Below are positions 17,473-26,327 of a stretch of 64,000 nucleotides of DNA, in pieces (within the stretch, counting starts at the first letter, position 1; each line of letters begins with the position of its first letter). Source of the stretch: Nitrosotalea devaniterrae (GTDB taxonomy: Archaea > Thermoproteota > Nitrososphaeria > Nitrososphaerales > Nitrosopumilaceae). The notes under the pieces were generated by a model. The model saw only the letters and a program-made list of their open reading frames with translations, was not told the DNA's origin and ran no database searches. The position numbers and the translations under genes are program-made. Where the stretch lies: assembly GCA_900065925.1 (NCBI GenBank), contig LN890280.1, positions 1,232,451 through 1,296,450 of the forward strand. The letters run 5' to 3'.

Positions 17473-17482
17473 TATCTATAAA
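17473..17482 (+). promoter_or_regulatory. TATA box for the 17502 gene
   Basis: TCTATAAAAT is centred about 24 bases before the ATG at 17502, the spacing for a leaderless archaeal transcript that starts at or next to the start codon. Confidence 0.5.
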
Positions 17483-17501
17483 ATTTTGACTTTATTGCAT
17501 A

Positions 17502-18806
17502 ATGACAAGTAAAATTCGTAGCTTGGGAGTATTGCTGATTCTTCCATTGCTTTCCATCTCTGCAGTGACTGCCTTTGTGGATATCCCATCTGCAAATGCA
17601 CTCACAAAACGAGACTATACTGCACCAAATGACCAGCCACTTACTGTAACATATGGTGGAAATTTTGTAGTATGTGGAGACCACATTTGTGGACCAGGAG
17701 AGCATATCAAGATGCAGCAAGAACTCAGTCAAGCACAAACAGGAAAAGTATCCATCATGATGGGCGGACAATCCATGATGCAGAACAAGACAATGTCACA
17801 AACAATGACAATGGAATCAAAAGACTTGGGTTCTGTTTTGAAATTATCAAATGCAAATCTACCCTTGGTCATCCCACTGGTAAAGGGATTGTATGATGGA
17901 AAAGATGTGTACTATATCACAACAGAGGCATCAGATTCTACAATAGCAAGCGCACTAGGCAAGTTCACAAACTTTCCTGTAACTTTTGCACCAGCACTAG
18001 CAAAAACACCAGCATCATCACTTGCAAACATTTACGCATTCAAAAATGGTATCAAGGGAGGAGGTGTACTTGGATTCCAGCCAAATGTGGTCGATTCAAT
18101 TCCAGGAGAAATGGCATACAGTCCACTTTGGAAAATAAATCTAGTAGAGTGGAAGGATGCAACAGCTGTCACAGTGTTAGGCTCTGAAGACGAGATAGTA
18201 AAAGCAGCAAATGCTGGCAAGATTACAATTACTCCAACAACAATAGTTGTCAACTGTCCAATAGTACAATGGGGTGGTAATTCTAATGGAACAATTCCTG
18301 CAGGCCACATGAAGATACGAGATTCAATCAGTGAATCTGGTGCATATGGAAGTGCCCAAGTGTTAAACATTGACACAGACAAGATGCAAGTAACTTTTGT
18401 AGCCCACAGGGGATTTGGTCCTGATGGTTCAACAATTTACTATATCGCAACTGATGCGTCACAACAAGGCCCAGCAGATGCACTAGGAATTGTTCTTGCA
18501 AACAAGACTCAGGGAACTATAACCACAAGTGCTGCAGCAGACCTGTACCAGTTTTCAAATGGTATAACAGGCAGCGGACCTCTTGGATTCCAGTCAGGAG
18601 TAGGAAGCAGTAAACAAGGAGACCAGTACTATTCTCCAATGTGGAGAATCCAGGTGATAACTTGGAAGGACCCATCAATGGCAACCGTACTTGAAAACAC
18701 ACAGGATATCACAAGTAAGAGTTCCATGACAGACATGGCAACTGCTGGTTTTATTGTAAACTGTCCTTTCTTTAGTGCAGATACAGTATACGCTCACGGA
18801 AAATAG
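17502..18806 (+). CDS. Secreted protein with duplicated domain (DUF7482-like)
   Basis: The 434-residue protein has a signal peptide (1-31 or so). Two halves repeat the same scheme: a YYITTEASD / YYIATDASQ strand, then KNGIKGGGVLGFQPNV / SNGITGSGPLGFQSGV, YSPLWKINLVEWKDA / YSPMWRIQVITWKDP, and VVNCPIV / IVNCPFF at the ends. This resembles a conserved extracellular family in Nitrososphaerota. Two cysteines near residues 58 and 63 and H62 may bind metal. The function is unknown. Confidence 0.8.
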   Translation: MTSKIRSLGVLLILPLLSISAVTAFVDIPSANALTKRDYTAPNDQPLTVTYGGNFVVCGDHICGPGEHIKMQQELSQAQTGKVSIMMGGQSMMQNKTMSQTMTMESKDLGSVLKLSNANLPLVIPLVKGLYDGKDVYYITTEASDSTIASALGKFTNFPVTFAPALAKTPASSLANIYAFKNGIKGGGVLGFQPNVVDSIPGEMAYSPLWKINLVEWKDATAVTVLGSEDEIVKAANAGKITITPTTIVVNCPIVQWGGNSNGTIPAGHMKIRDSISESGAYGSAQVLNIDTDKMQVTFVAHRGFGPDGSTIYYIATDASQQGPADALGIVLANKTQGTITTSAAADLYQFSNGITGSGPLGFQSGVGSSKQGDQYYSPMWRIQVITWKDPSMATVLENTQDITSKSSMTDMATAGFIVNCPFFSADTVYAHGK

Positions 18807-18860
18807 GGAACACCCCTTCTTTTTTATTTTTAAACTAGAGAAATTCCATGAATTTGAGAC

Positions 18861-20129
18861 ATGCGACAGAAATTTATCACATTAATTTTTAGGAATTTTA
18901 TGATAAATGAGATAGTTATTTTTTCTGCCGCAGCAGGAATAATATTTTTAGGATTTGCAGGGGAGATATTTTTCAAGAAAACAGGAATTTCATACTATTT
19001 GTTTTTGATTGCAGTCGGAATTGTACTTGGTCCAGTCTTCAACGTATTTCCGCGGGAGCCACTGATTCCTGTACTGGGCATATTTGCAAGCTTTACTCTT
19101 ATCATGATTTTATTTTACAGCGGCATGGATATGAGAATAAAAGAAGTCATCAAGGGAAGCCCAAGGACAGTAGTACAGGTTACAATCTATGTTGTATCAA
19201 GCATATTTTTGATTGGCTTTTCACTTCATTTTATTTTGCACTGGGAATTGATCCAGTCCCTGATTTTTGGTTCAATTGTAGGTGGAGAGACTGCAGCAGT
19301 TGTTGTCATACCACTATCAAGATCACTTAGACTAGGACAGAATACAATAACATTTCTCACACTAGAGTCAATCTTAAATTCAATTTACTCTATTGTATTT
19401 TATGAAGCATTTGTCAGCCTGTACAAGACTGGCACCAGCAACTGGACACTACCAGTAATTACAATTGGAACCAGTTTTTCAATCGGGATTGTAGTTGGAA
19501 TTAGCTTATCCATCGTGTGGATGTTTGTCCTAAAATATGTCAGAAATTTCAAGTACACATACGTCCTATCCCTGGGTCTTTTGTTTTTCACATATGCAAT
19601 AACCGAGGTGTTTCATGGAAGTGGACTTGTAGCAGTACTCATCTTTGGTCTGTTTCTTGGAAGCTCAAAGGTCATCTTGTCACGTCTTAGACAAAAGTTT
19701 GACCTCGTTGAGATGAATGATCAGTTCTACAAGTTCCAAGGCGAGATCTCTTTTATCATGGAGACATTCTTTTTCGTATTTCTGGGCCTTGTGTTTGTGA
19801 TTACACCATCTACTATTTTGTCAAACCTCATGCTAGGGTTGCTAGTAATTGGAATCTTGCTTGTCTTTAGATTCATTGCAACAAAGGCATCTACCATAAA
19901 ATCAGAGCTTCGCAAGGACCAGCTTGCAATATTTTTAATTTGTGCACAAGGAGTTGTTCCTGCCACATTATCCATAGCTGCACTAAACGATGGCATTCCA
20001 CTTGCAAATACATTTGTCAGTATTGCAGTCTATGTGATCATACTTTCAAACATTGTAACAACAGCAGGTTCCATCTTGGTTGCAAGAAAAAATAGGGCAA
20101 CAGTTCCAGATGATAAAAAACCTACGTAA
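18861..20129 (+). CDS. Cation:proton antiporter family protein with altered active-site motifs
   Basis: The protein has 422 residues with about twelve to thirteen membrane helices, from an ATG at 18861 or, more in line with the family, at 18900 (MINEIVIF). The fold follows CPA1 antiporters: GIVLGPVFNVF, YSGMDMRIKE, GSIVGGETAAVVVIPLSRSL, and LESILNSIYSIVFYE. The essential Asp of the ND or TD motif in helix 5 is Ser174 here (E169-S170...N173-S174), and the usual TDP or GGTS motif reads GGET. It may carry out a different exchange or be regulated differently. It is followed by an MFS gene on the same strand. Confidence 0.85.
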   Translation: MRQKFITLIFRNFMINEIVIFSAAAGIIFLGFAGEIFFKKTGISYYLFLIAVGIVLGPVFNVFPREPLIPVLGIFASFTLIMILFYSGMDMRIKEVIKGSPRTVVQVTIYVVSSIFLIGFSLHFILHWELIQSLIFGSIVGGETAAVVVIPLSRSLRLGQNTITFLTLESILNSIYSIVFYEAFVSLYKTGTSNWTLPVITIGTSFSIGIVVGISLSIVWMFVLKYVRNFKYTYVLSLGLLFFTYAITEVFHGSGLVAVLIFGLFLGSSKVILSRLRQKFDLVEMNDQFYKFQGEISFIMETFFFVFLGLVFVITPSTILSNLMLGLLVIGILLVFRFIATKASTIKSELRKDQLAIFLICAQGVVPATLSIAALNDGIPLANTFVSIAVYVIILSNIVTTAGSILVARKNRATVPDDKKPT

Positions 20130-20209
20130 ACAACATCACTATAAATAACTTGGAAAATGTTCACTGGTGTAATGTGCATAGATTTGTTGGAATCATTTGA
20201 TGATAGCAT

Positions 20210-21499
20210 ATGACTTTGTCAAGCATTGAAAATACAGTACGCAAGAAACGCTTTCTTCGAATAATTCCACTGATATTTGCGCTGTACATCATAACATTTC
20301 TTGATAGGGTAAACATCAGCTATGCAGCACTTACCATGACAAAGGATCTGCATTTTACGGCAGCAATATTTGGTCTTGGTGCAGGAATTTTTTTCATTGG
20401 ATATTTTGTTCTAGAGATCCCAGTTACAGTTTGGATACAAAAGTGGAGTGCAAGAAAATGGGTTGCAAGAATAATGATTGGTTGGGGAATTGTTAGTGTC
20501 CTTACGGCATTTACAAATACAGAAGGGCAATTTTACGGGCTACGGTTTGCACTTGGGCTGGGCGAGGCAGGATTTTTTCCAGGGATAATACTGTACATAT
20601 CCCACTGGTTTACAGGAAGGGAAAAAGCTGTTGCGTATTCCATGTTTTTGGCAGCAGTTCCAGTATCGCAGATAATTGGTGCGCCGCTTTCTACTCATAT
20701 CTTATCAGTTGACTGGCTTGACATGCAGGGCTGGAGATGGCTCTTCATACTAGAAGGAATTCCATCAATTATTCTAGGCATGTTTGCATTTTTGTATCTG
20801 ACTGACAAGCCAAGTCAGGCAAAATGGCTCACACAAGATGAAAAGAATTGGTTTGAATCCAAGATGGCAAGTGAGAATAAAATAAAAGATACCAAGTATG
20901 GCTTGTCATGGAAGCATGCAATCAAAGAACGAGACGTCATACTGCTCGTTCTGATTTACTTTTTTTGGATAATCGGCTTTTATGGTCTTGGATTTTTCCT
21001 TCCAACAATAATTGATGGACTAGGACACCAATCAGTTACAAGTGTTGGATATTTGGTGGCAATACCATATGTTGCTGCATTTTTTGGCCTGATACTTGTT
21101 GGAAGATCTTCTGACAAGAAAAGAGAACGAAAGTGGCATGCATTTTTCTCCCTTGTAGTTGGTGCAGTGGGACTGGGCCTTAGCATAATGGTTTATCCAA
21201 ATTTGGTTTTGTCCATGGCAATGTTTACGATTGCAACAGTTGGAATCTATTCTGCATTTGGACCCTTTTGGTCACTGCCTACAATATTTTTGACAGAGAC
21301 ATCTGCTGCGGTGTCAATTGGATTGATAAATTCAATAGGAAACCTTGGTGGATTCATAGGCCCCTCCATCGTAGGATATCTCAAGACTAGTACAGACTCG
21401 TATAGTTTAGGAAGTATCTTTATGGTGGCATCACTCTTGATTGCAGCGTGTCTCATCTTGGCACTAAAAAAGACCAAGGATTTTGTACCGTCAGAATAA
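20210..21499 (+). CDS. MFS transporter, anion:cation symporter-type
   Basis: The 429-residue protein has twelve membrane helices. The family signature FLDRVNISYAALTMTKDL at the first helix and GLGEAGFFPGIILYISHWF in the fourth identify the ACS group, whose members import organic anions such as tartrate, glucarate, allantoate or pantothenate. Substrate cannot be told here. Its last nine bases overlap the convergent DUF72 gene. Confidence 0.85.
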   Translation: MTLSSIENTVRKKRFLRIIPLIFALYIITFLDRVNISYAALTMTKDLHFTAAIFGLGAGIFFIGYFVLEIPVTVWIQKWSARKWVARIMIGWGIVSVLTAFTNTEGQFYGLRFALGLGEAGFFPGIILYISHWFTGREKAVAYSMFLAAVPVSQIIGAPLSTHILSVDWLDMQGWRWLFILEGIPSIILGMFAFLYLTDKPSQAKWLTQDEKNWFESKMASENKIKDTKYGLSWKHAIKERDVILLVLIYFFWIIGFYGLGFFLPTIIDGLGHQSVTSVGYLVAIPYVAAFFGLILVGRSSDKKRERKWHAFFSLVVGAVGLGLSIMVYPNLVLSMAMFTIATVGIYSAFGPFWSLPTIFLTETSAAVSIGLINSIGNLGGFIGPSIVGYLKTSTDSYSLGSIFMVASLLIAACLILALKKTKDFVPSE

Positions 21500-22318
21500 C
21501 TTTACCTGATCTTTGCCATGCCATGTTATTTCTTCAAGGTGCAATGCAAGTCGTAATTTGTTTGCAGTGACAGGTGAGAATCCTTCAAAGTGGTTGTTTG
21601 CCATTACAACTGCAAGGGATACTTTGTTTTTTATTTCATCTAGCTTGTGGGCCCATTTGGCAATTGATTCTGTCCCGTCCTTTTGTATTGTTCCAAACTT
21701 TTCCTCTGGAATGGAACGGTCTCCAATTAATCTAAGATAGACAAAGTCTGTTGTAGTCTCAGCCGGATTTAGTACCCCTTGTACTTCATTCCATACAAGA
21801 CAAAGATTTCTCTCTGAGAGAAACTTGTATGATTTTTCTGTAAACCACGAAGGGTGTCTTCCCTCCACTGCATACCTGTAATTTTCTGGGAGATGTTTTA
21901 CCATTTTATCCAGGTTCAATTCTGCTTCTGTAAAGGAAAGCGATGGCGGAAGCTGTATTACAAGTATCTTCATCTTTGAGCCAAGAGGCTTGATTGAATT
22001 CAAGAATTGGTCCAGGTATGGCCCAGGCTTTAGTCTTGTATCATGAGTTATCTGCTTTGGCATCTTTGCGGTAAAGATGAAATTTTTTGGAGTGTCATTG
22101 AACCACTTTGTTGTTGTATACTGTGAAGGAATTTTGTAAAATGTTGAATTTATTTCTGTTATGCCAAATGTTTTTGCATAGTGCTTTAGATAGTCTGTAC
22201 TTTGCATTATTTTTGGATAAAATGGGCCAATCCATCCTTTGTAGCTCCAGCCAGTGCATCCAATTTGTACATCCACGGCATAATTCAGAAAAGTCTCAAG
22301 ATATGAAGATAGGGCCAT
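21491..22318 (-). CDS. DUF72 family protein
   Basis: The 275-residue protein is a TIM-barrel DUF72 member: IGCTGWSYKGWIGPFYP, TEINSTFYKIPS, FIFTAKMPKQITHD, YAVEGRHPSWF, and VVMANNHFEGFSPVTANKLR. The true start may be downstream of the first ATG since the domain begins at residue 17. The biochemical role is unsettled; some members are linked to nucleic-acid or sugar-phosphate chemistry. Its 3' end overlaps the convergent MFS gene by nine bases. Confidence 0.9.
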   Translation of the reverse strand: MALSSYLETFLNYAVDVQIGCTGWSYKGWIGPFYPKIMQSTDYLKHYAKTFGITEINSTFYKIPSQYTTTKWFNDTPKNFIFTAKMPKQITHDTRLKPGPYLDQFLNSIKPLGSKMKILVIQLPPSLSFTEAELNLDKMVKHLPENYRYAVEGRHPSWFTEKSYKFLSERNLCLVWNEVQGVLNPAETTTDFVYLRLIGDRSIPEEKFGTIQKDGTESIAKWAHKLDEIKNKVSLAVVMANNHFEGFSPVTANKLRLALHLEEITWHGKDQVKLF

Positions 22319-22384
22319 CTTGTAATTTTACCTACAGAACATTGTTAGTCAAGAGTTAAATGAAAAAAACGCGTACCATGTTTA

Positions 22385-22636
22385 ATGCTACAAAAGACAC
22401 TTTTAATCATATTGGGGGCAAGCGTCGGCGGTACAATAGCAATAGCAGTAGGAATGCTGTCAGCATCAGGATGGGAAACACCTGGAACATACACAGGAAC
22501 AAGTGACGCATCACATGTACCAGCAAGCACAACTAACTGCTATTCATTTCAGACAGGATGTAAAAATACAAACAGTAGCATCCCAACATCTGCAATGGAC
22601 TCTGGTGCATACCTGAGCGGCAGTTATAATCCCTAA
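22385..22636 (+). CDS. Small exported or membrane-anchored protein
   Basis: The 83-residue protein has one hydrophobic N-terminal segment (TLLIILGASVGGTIAIAVGML) followed by a Ser/Thr/Asn-rich tail with two cysteines (NCYSFQTGCKN). Type II anchoring or secretion is likely. The gene is divergent from DUF72. No family is recognised. Confidence 0.6.
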   Translation: MLQKTLLIILGASVGGTIAIAVGMLSASGWETPGTYTGTSDASHVPASTTNCYSFQTGCKNTNSSIPTSAMDSGAYLSGSYNP

Positions 22637-22657
22637 ATGATACAATCCACTGTTTTT

Positions 22658-22999
22658 TTATTTTGTAATTTCAAGCCTGCTTGTCCAAAATGAACTGTCC
22701 TTTATTCCAAGAATTATCCTGTCGTATGACTCGTCTTTGAGTTCCAGTCTGAGCACCTCCGATCCTCGTGTGAGATACCAAAACTCCTTTCCTCTGTTTG
22801 TGTAATAGGTTCCAGCCTTGATTATCCCAGGAAGGTTTGTTCCAGGCATGCGTATTGATTTCCAGGTTGGCTCTAAGAGCATCCCAGTAGCTTGTACGAT
22901 ATGAGAGATCGGAATTTTCATTGAACCATGTATTGCTAGAATCTTTTCAGTTGTACTAAATTTTATTTCTAGAGCGTTATCTGCAATTGCAAGTTTCAT
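22658..22999 (-). CDS. Small beta-rich protein, PH-like
   Basis: The protein has 113 residues with no membrane segment. The strand series (LAIADNALEIKFSTTEKILA, MKIPISHIVQ, GIIKAGTYYT, FWYLTRGSEVLRLELKD, DRIILGIKD) fits a bacterial PH-like domain. Its start lies one base before the stop of the MFS gene upstream, so the two are co-transcribed. The function is unknown. Confidence 0.65.
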   Translation of the reverse strand: MKLAIADNALEIKFSTTEKILAIHGSMKIPISHIVQATGMLLEPTWKSIRMPGTNLPGIIKAGTYYTNRGKEFWYLTRGSEVLRLELKDESYDRIILGIKDSSFWTSRLEITK

Positions 23000-23000
23000 G

Positions 23001-24446
23001 TTATTGTGCCATGTTATTTTTTCGGTGTGCCTTTATTTTTTTATTCAACACAACAACTAGTGCAACAGATACCAGTGATAAAATTCCTGCACTAGAGAAT
23101 ATTTGCAGGTATGATAACGCAGATGGAAATGCTCCTGGCACATGTGGAATTGTTTGTGTGTACATTTGCTGGAACATTCCTGCAACTGAAGGACCAAGTG
23201 ACTGTCCCACCAAGATCAACAGTACCGACATGCCAAGCGATATTCCTTCAGATTTTTGCGGAGACGACACCAAAATGATGTTAAACCCCCCTACAAATGC
23301 AAACGACAATCCTACTGATATTATTCCAAGTGCTGCAGAGATCATAGACTCTGTAGAATGAAATGCGACCAGTCCAAAAAATCCTATTGTGCATACAATA
23401 GTTCCAAGCGCAGTAAGTCTGAAATTTCCTACCTTTGATACTATAAACCCGGATGCTGCAGAGACTATGAGTGATATTATCATAAACGGCAACTGGACAT
23501 TTGCTGTAGTTATCGCATCACCGCCAAAGCCTAATGGTTGTGGACTTTGTATTAAAATTGGAATTGTCTGGTACACCATGAATGTGGATATACCAACTAT
23601 CATGAGTATGACATTTGTTGGCAAGAGGATTTTATTTACAAGAATTTTAAGATCAACTAACGGAAATGGTGTTCTTTTCTCTTCTGCCATAAATACAAAT
23701 CCCGATGCTGCAGCTGCTGCAAAAAATACTAGAGAATACAGGTTTCCCTGGCTAATTTCTTGCATATATGATACCCCCATGAGAAACAAGATAACCGTGA
23801 CAGAGAGTGCAATTGCTCCCTTGATGTCAATTCCGTGTGATTGTTCAGAACTTTCCACCTTTGGAATTCGTATTAGTTTTGCCATTACAACAGCAAGAAT
23901 GATTGCAACAGGAAATACCGAGAAAAATGTATAGTGCCAGCCATAGCTTGAGATTATTCTTGCGCCAACTATCAATCCAACTACAGAGCCGCCAAAAAAT
24001 GTTGAAGTAAAGATTCCTTGTGCGATTGCAAGCTTTTGCATAGGAAAGATATCACGCACTATACCAAATGCAATCGGGAACATGGATATCCCAACACCTT
24101 GTGCAATTCGTGCAAATATCATGGTGCCAAACGAGTTTGCAAATCCCCCTCCTAGAATTCCTGCAGCATATATCATCATGACAATTAGTAAAATTTTCTT
24201 TTTTCCATAGATATCAGAAAGTTTTCCTGCAATTGGTGTCATCACTGCACCTGCAATAAGATACGATGACAAAATCCATGACGATACGTTATATGTTATA
24301 CCAAAATCTTTGATAAAATCAGGAATTGCAGGCAAAACCATCGTTTCTCCATACATTGTAACCAGCGCAAGACCGCTGACAATAGCTAGTGAGAGCCATG
24401 CAGAAGACGATACTGTCGTACCAGGTTCTTTGCCCGATATAGTCAT
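23001..24446 (-). CDS. MFS multidrug-type transporter (DHA2, 14 TM)
   Basis: The 481-residue protein has fourteen hydrophobic helices: TMYGETMVLPAIPDFIKDFG in helix 1, GKLSDIYGKKKILL in the first loop, and ARIAQGVGISMFPIAFGIVR in helix 4. This marks the drug:proton antiporter DHA2 group. It is likely an exporter in the cytoplasmic membrane, co-transcribed with the small PH-like gene. A 12-bp palindrome (24498-24509) lies upstream. Confidence 0.85.
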   Translation of the reverse strand: MTISGKEPGTTVSSSAWLSLAIVSGLALVTMYGETMVLPAIPDFIKDFGITYNVSSWILSSYLIAGAVMTPIAGKLSDIYGKKKILLIVMMIYAAGILGGGFANSFGTMIFARIAQGVGISMFPIAFGIVRDIFPMQKLAIAQGIFTSTFFGGSVVGLIVGARIISSYGWHYTFFSVFPVAIILAVVMAKLIRIPKVESSEQSHGIDIKGAIALSVTVILFLMGVSYMQEISQGNLYSLVFFAAAAASGFVFMAEEKRTPFPLVDLKILVNKILLPTNVILMIVGISTFMVYQTIPILIQSPQPLGFGGDAITTANVQLPFMIISLIVSAASGFIVSKVGNFRLTALGTIVCTIGFFGLVAFHSTESMISAALGIISVGLSFAFVGGFNIILVSSPQKSEGISLGMSVLLILVGQSLGPSVAGMFQQMYTQTIPHVPGAFPSALSYLQIFSSAGILSLVSVALVVVLNKKIKAHRKNNMAQ

Positions 24447-24497
24447 ACAATTTTATTTTTACGGGATTTCATTATAAGTTGTGGGAGTGAGTTGATC

Positions 24498-24509
24498 GAT
24501 AAATTTATC
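24498..24509. promoter_or_regulatory. Palindrome GATAAATTTATC upstream of DHA2 transporter
   Basis: A perfect 12-bp palindrome 52 bases upstream of the transporter start, a possible repressor site. Being A+T-rich it could be chance. Confidence 0.25.
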
Positions 24510-24576
24510 CGATGGAAAAAACTTGGTGCAATACCTTGTCAGAATTTTAAAAACTAGATTGAAAATATGGTTATTT

Positions 24577-24816
24577 TTACAGGATATTTTCACTATCAAG
24601 TTCTTTCTTTATTACGGCAATTTGTTCTAGATTCCGAAATATCTCATTTGATGTCTGGAGTACAACAGCCAGTTCAAGCACATCATCGTAACTCATTGAT
24701 TTTTTGTTAAATGAGTTATGGTATGGAGAGATCAATTTGTCGATAATCTCCCAGAGAGTCTCAATTGGCAATACACCTAGTTTTTTCTTAAAATACTCGG
24801 CATGTATGTTCAACAA
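24577..24816 (-). CDS. Small helical protein of unknown function
   Basis: The 79-residue all-helical sequence (LGVLPIETLWEIIDKLISPY, MSYDDVLELAVVLQTSNEIF) has no signal or membrane part. It lies between the histidine kinase and the DHA2 transporter on the same strand as both. I do not recognise it. The stretch 24817-25010 holds nothing I can support. Confidence 0.5.
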   Translation of the reverse strand: MLNIHAEYFKKKLGVLPIETLWEIIDKLISPYHNSFNKKSMSYDDVLELAVVLQTSNEIFRNLEQIAVIKKELDSENIL

Positions 24817-25010
24817 AGAATAACCCTAGATGTTATGCAGATCTCATACATGCCTATCTGATTATTTTATTACATTATACAGTATATCAAGTGCGGAATA
24901 CAGGACAGAAAACAAATTCCAAAACGGTATTTTTCAATTCACAAACAATCGATCGCGTGTATTTATTTTTCACATATGCATCCATCTTACCCCTGGGTTG
25001 CAAAGGCAGA

Positions 25011-26207
25011 TCATTTGTGTGCCAGTGGTAACAAAATGTGAATTTCCGTGCCTTTTCCTCGTCCTTTAGATTCGGCCCATATTTTTCCGCCATGCCCTTC
25101 TACTAGTCCTTTGCAGACTGCCAACCCCACTCCCGTTCCTCCATGTTCTCTAGTCGTGCTAGCGTCCACCTGATAGAATTTTACAAAAATTTTGCCAATG
25201 TTTTCTTTGATTATGCCAATACCATTGTCTTTTACTATAACATGCGCATAATTTTTTTCAGAATATAGCTTTAGGTCTATTTTTCCATTTTGTTTTGGAC
25301 AAAAATCGAGGCTGTTGAGTATCAAGTTTGATATTACTTGATCCATTCTAGAATCATCGCATAATACCATGACTTGTCTTTCCAAATCCACAGCCAGTGC
25401 AATATTGTTTCTATCTACATGTAGTTTTATCTTTTCAACAACGCCACGTATTATTTTATTTAGGTCATGCACATCCTTGTGTAACACTAGCTGGCCGAGT
25501 TCAATTTTTTGCGTATTCAAAAGATCAGATATTAATTTTAAGAGCGAGCCAGTACTTGTGCGAATTATTTCCAGCCTCTTTTTTTGCTCTTCATTTAGTT
25601 TTCCAAATGTTTCAGACAACATGATATCGACATAGCTCATTATTGGAACAAGTGGAGTTTTTAGCTCGTGTGTTATCATGGTCAGAAAATCATCTTTGAG
25701 TGCGTCTAGTTTTTTTAGTTGCGTTAGCTGCTCTTGCATCTTTAGTTCGTGTGACTTTATTTTCTCTTGCGCCTCGTGGATTTCTGTTATATCCCGTAGT
25801 GCAGTGTTGCTACCAATTAGCTTGTTTTTACTGCCATACAAATTAGTTGCACTAAGCAAGGTTGGAAATTTTGTGCCATTTTTTCTTTGTAGCCAAACCT
25901 CCTTACTTTTGACAATGCCGGTTTTTTTCCATTGTTTGAAAGACTTTGTTAATGCACCAATGCTTTGTTTTGCAACATGATCAAAAATTGATTTTCCAAT
26001 TATTTCTGTTTTGGAATATCCAAGGCTGTCTGCATAAAGCATGTTACAATCTATTATGATTCCCTTTAGGTCTATGGTGCGAAGCAGTATAGGCGAGCCA
26101 TCATACAAGCTATGATATTTCTGCTCCAGTTCTTTTATTTTGTGAATTTCTTTTTTTAATTGTTGTGCGCTTGATGTCTTGAACTCTGCCATTATGTCTT
26201 CAAGCAA
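25011..26207 (-). CDS. PAS-domain sensor histidine kinase
   Basis: From the first usable start (TTG at 26207) the protein has 398 residues: a coiled coil (about 10-32), a PAS domain (33-140, LLRTIDLKGIIIDCNMLYAD), HisKA with H180 (MITHELKTPLVPIMSYVDIM) and a complete HATPase (NLILNSLDFCP, VKDNGIGI, GGTGVGLAVCKGLV). It is cytoplasmic. The frame stays open for 39 more codons up to the stop of the other kinase, and those codons encode good coiled coil, so the real start is probably nearer 26324 (see findings). The partner regulator is likely that at 28806. Confidence 0.85.
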   Translation of the reverse strand: MLEDIMAEFKTSSAQQLKKEIHKIKELEQKYHSLYDGSPILLRTIDLKGIIIDCNMLYADSLGYSKTEIIGKSIFDHVAKQSIGALTKSFKQWKKTGIVKSKEVWLQRKNGTKFPTLLSATNLYGSKNKLIGSNTALRDITEIHEAQEKIKSHELKMQEQLTQLKKLDALKDDFLTMITHELKTPLVPIMSYVDIMLSETFGKLNEEQKKRLEIIRTSTGSLLKLISDLLNTQKIELGQLVLHKDVHDLNKIIRGVVEKIKLHVDRNNIALAVDLERQVMVLCDDSRMDQVISNLILNSLDFCPKQNGKIDLKLYSEKNYAHVIVKDNGIGIIKENIGKIFVKFYQVDASTTREHGGTGVGLAVCKGLVEGHGGKIWAESKGRGKGTEIHILLPLAHK

Positions 26208-26327
26208 CTTGTTTGTTCCGGATAAAATTATTGTCTCTTGTTCTAGTTCATTTAATCTGTGAGATATTTCCTCATCGGATTTTGTATTCTTTTTTTGTTT
26301 TCCAGTCTTGGAATTTTTCTTGATAAC

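Noticed and set aside
24830-25069. 79-codon plus-strand frame next to the PAS kinase
   Set aside because: It overlaps the kinase 3' end on the other strand, is rich in C/H/F without pattern, and has no promoter.
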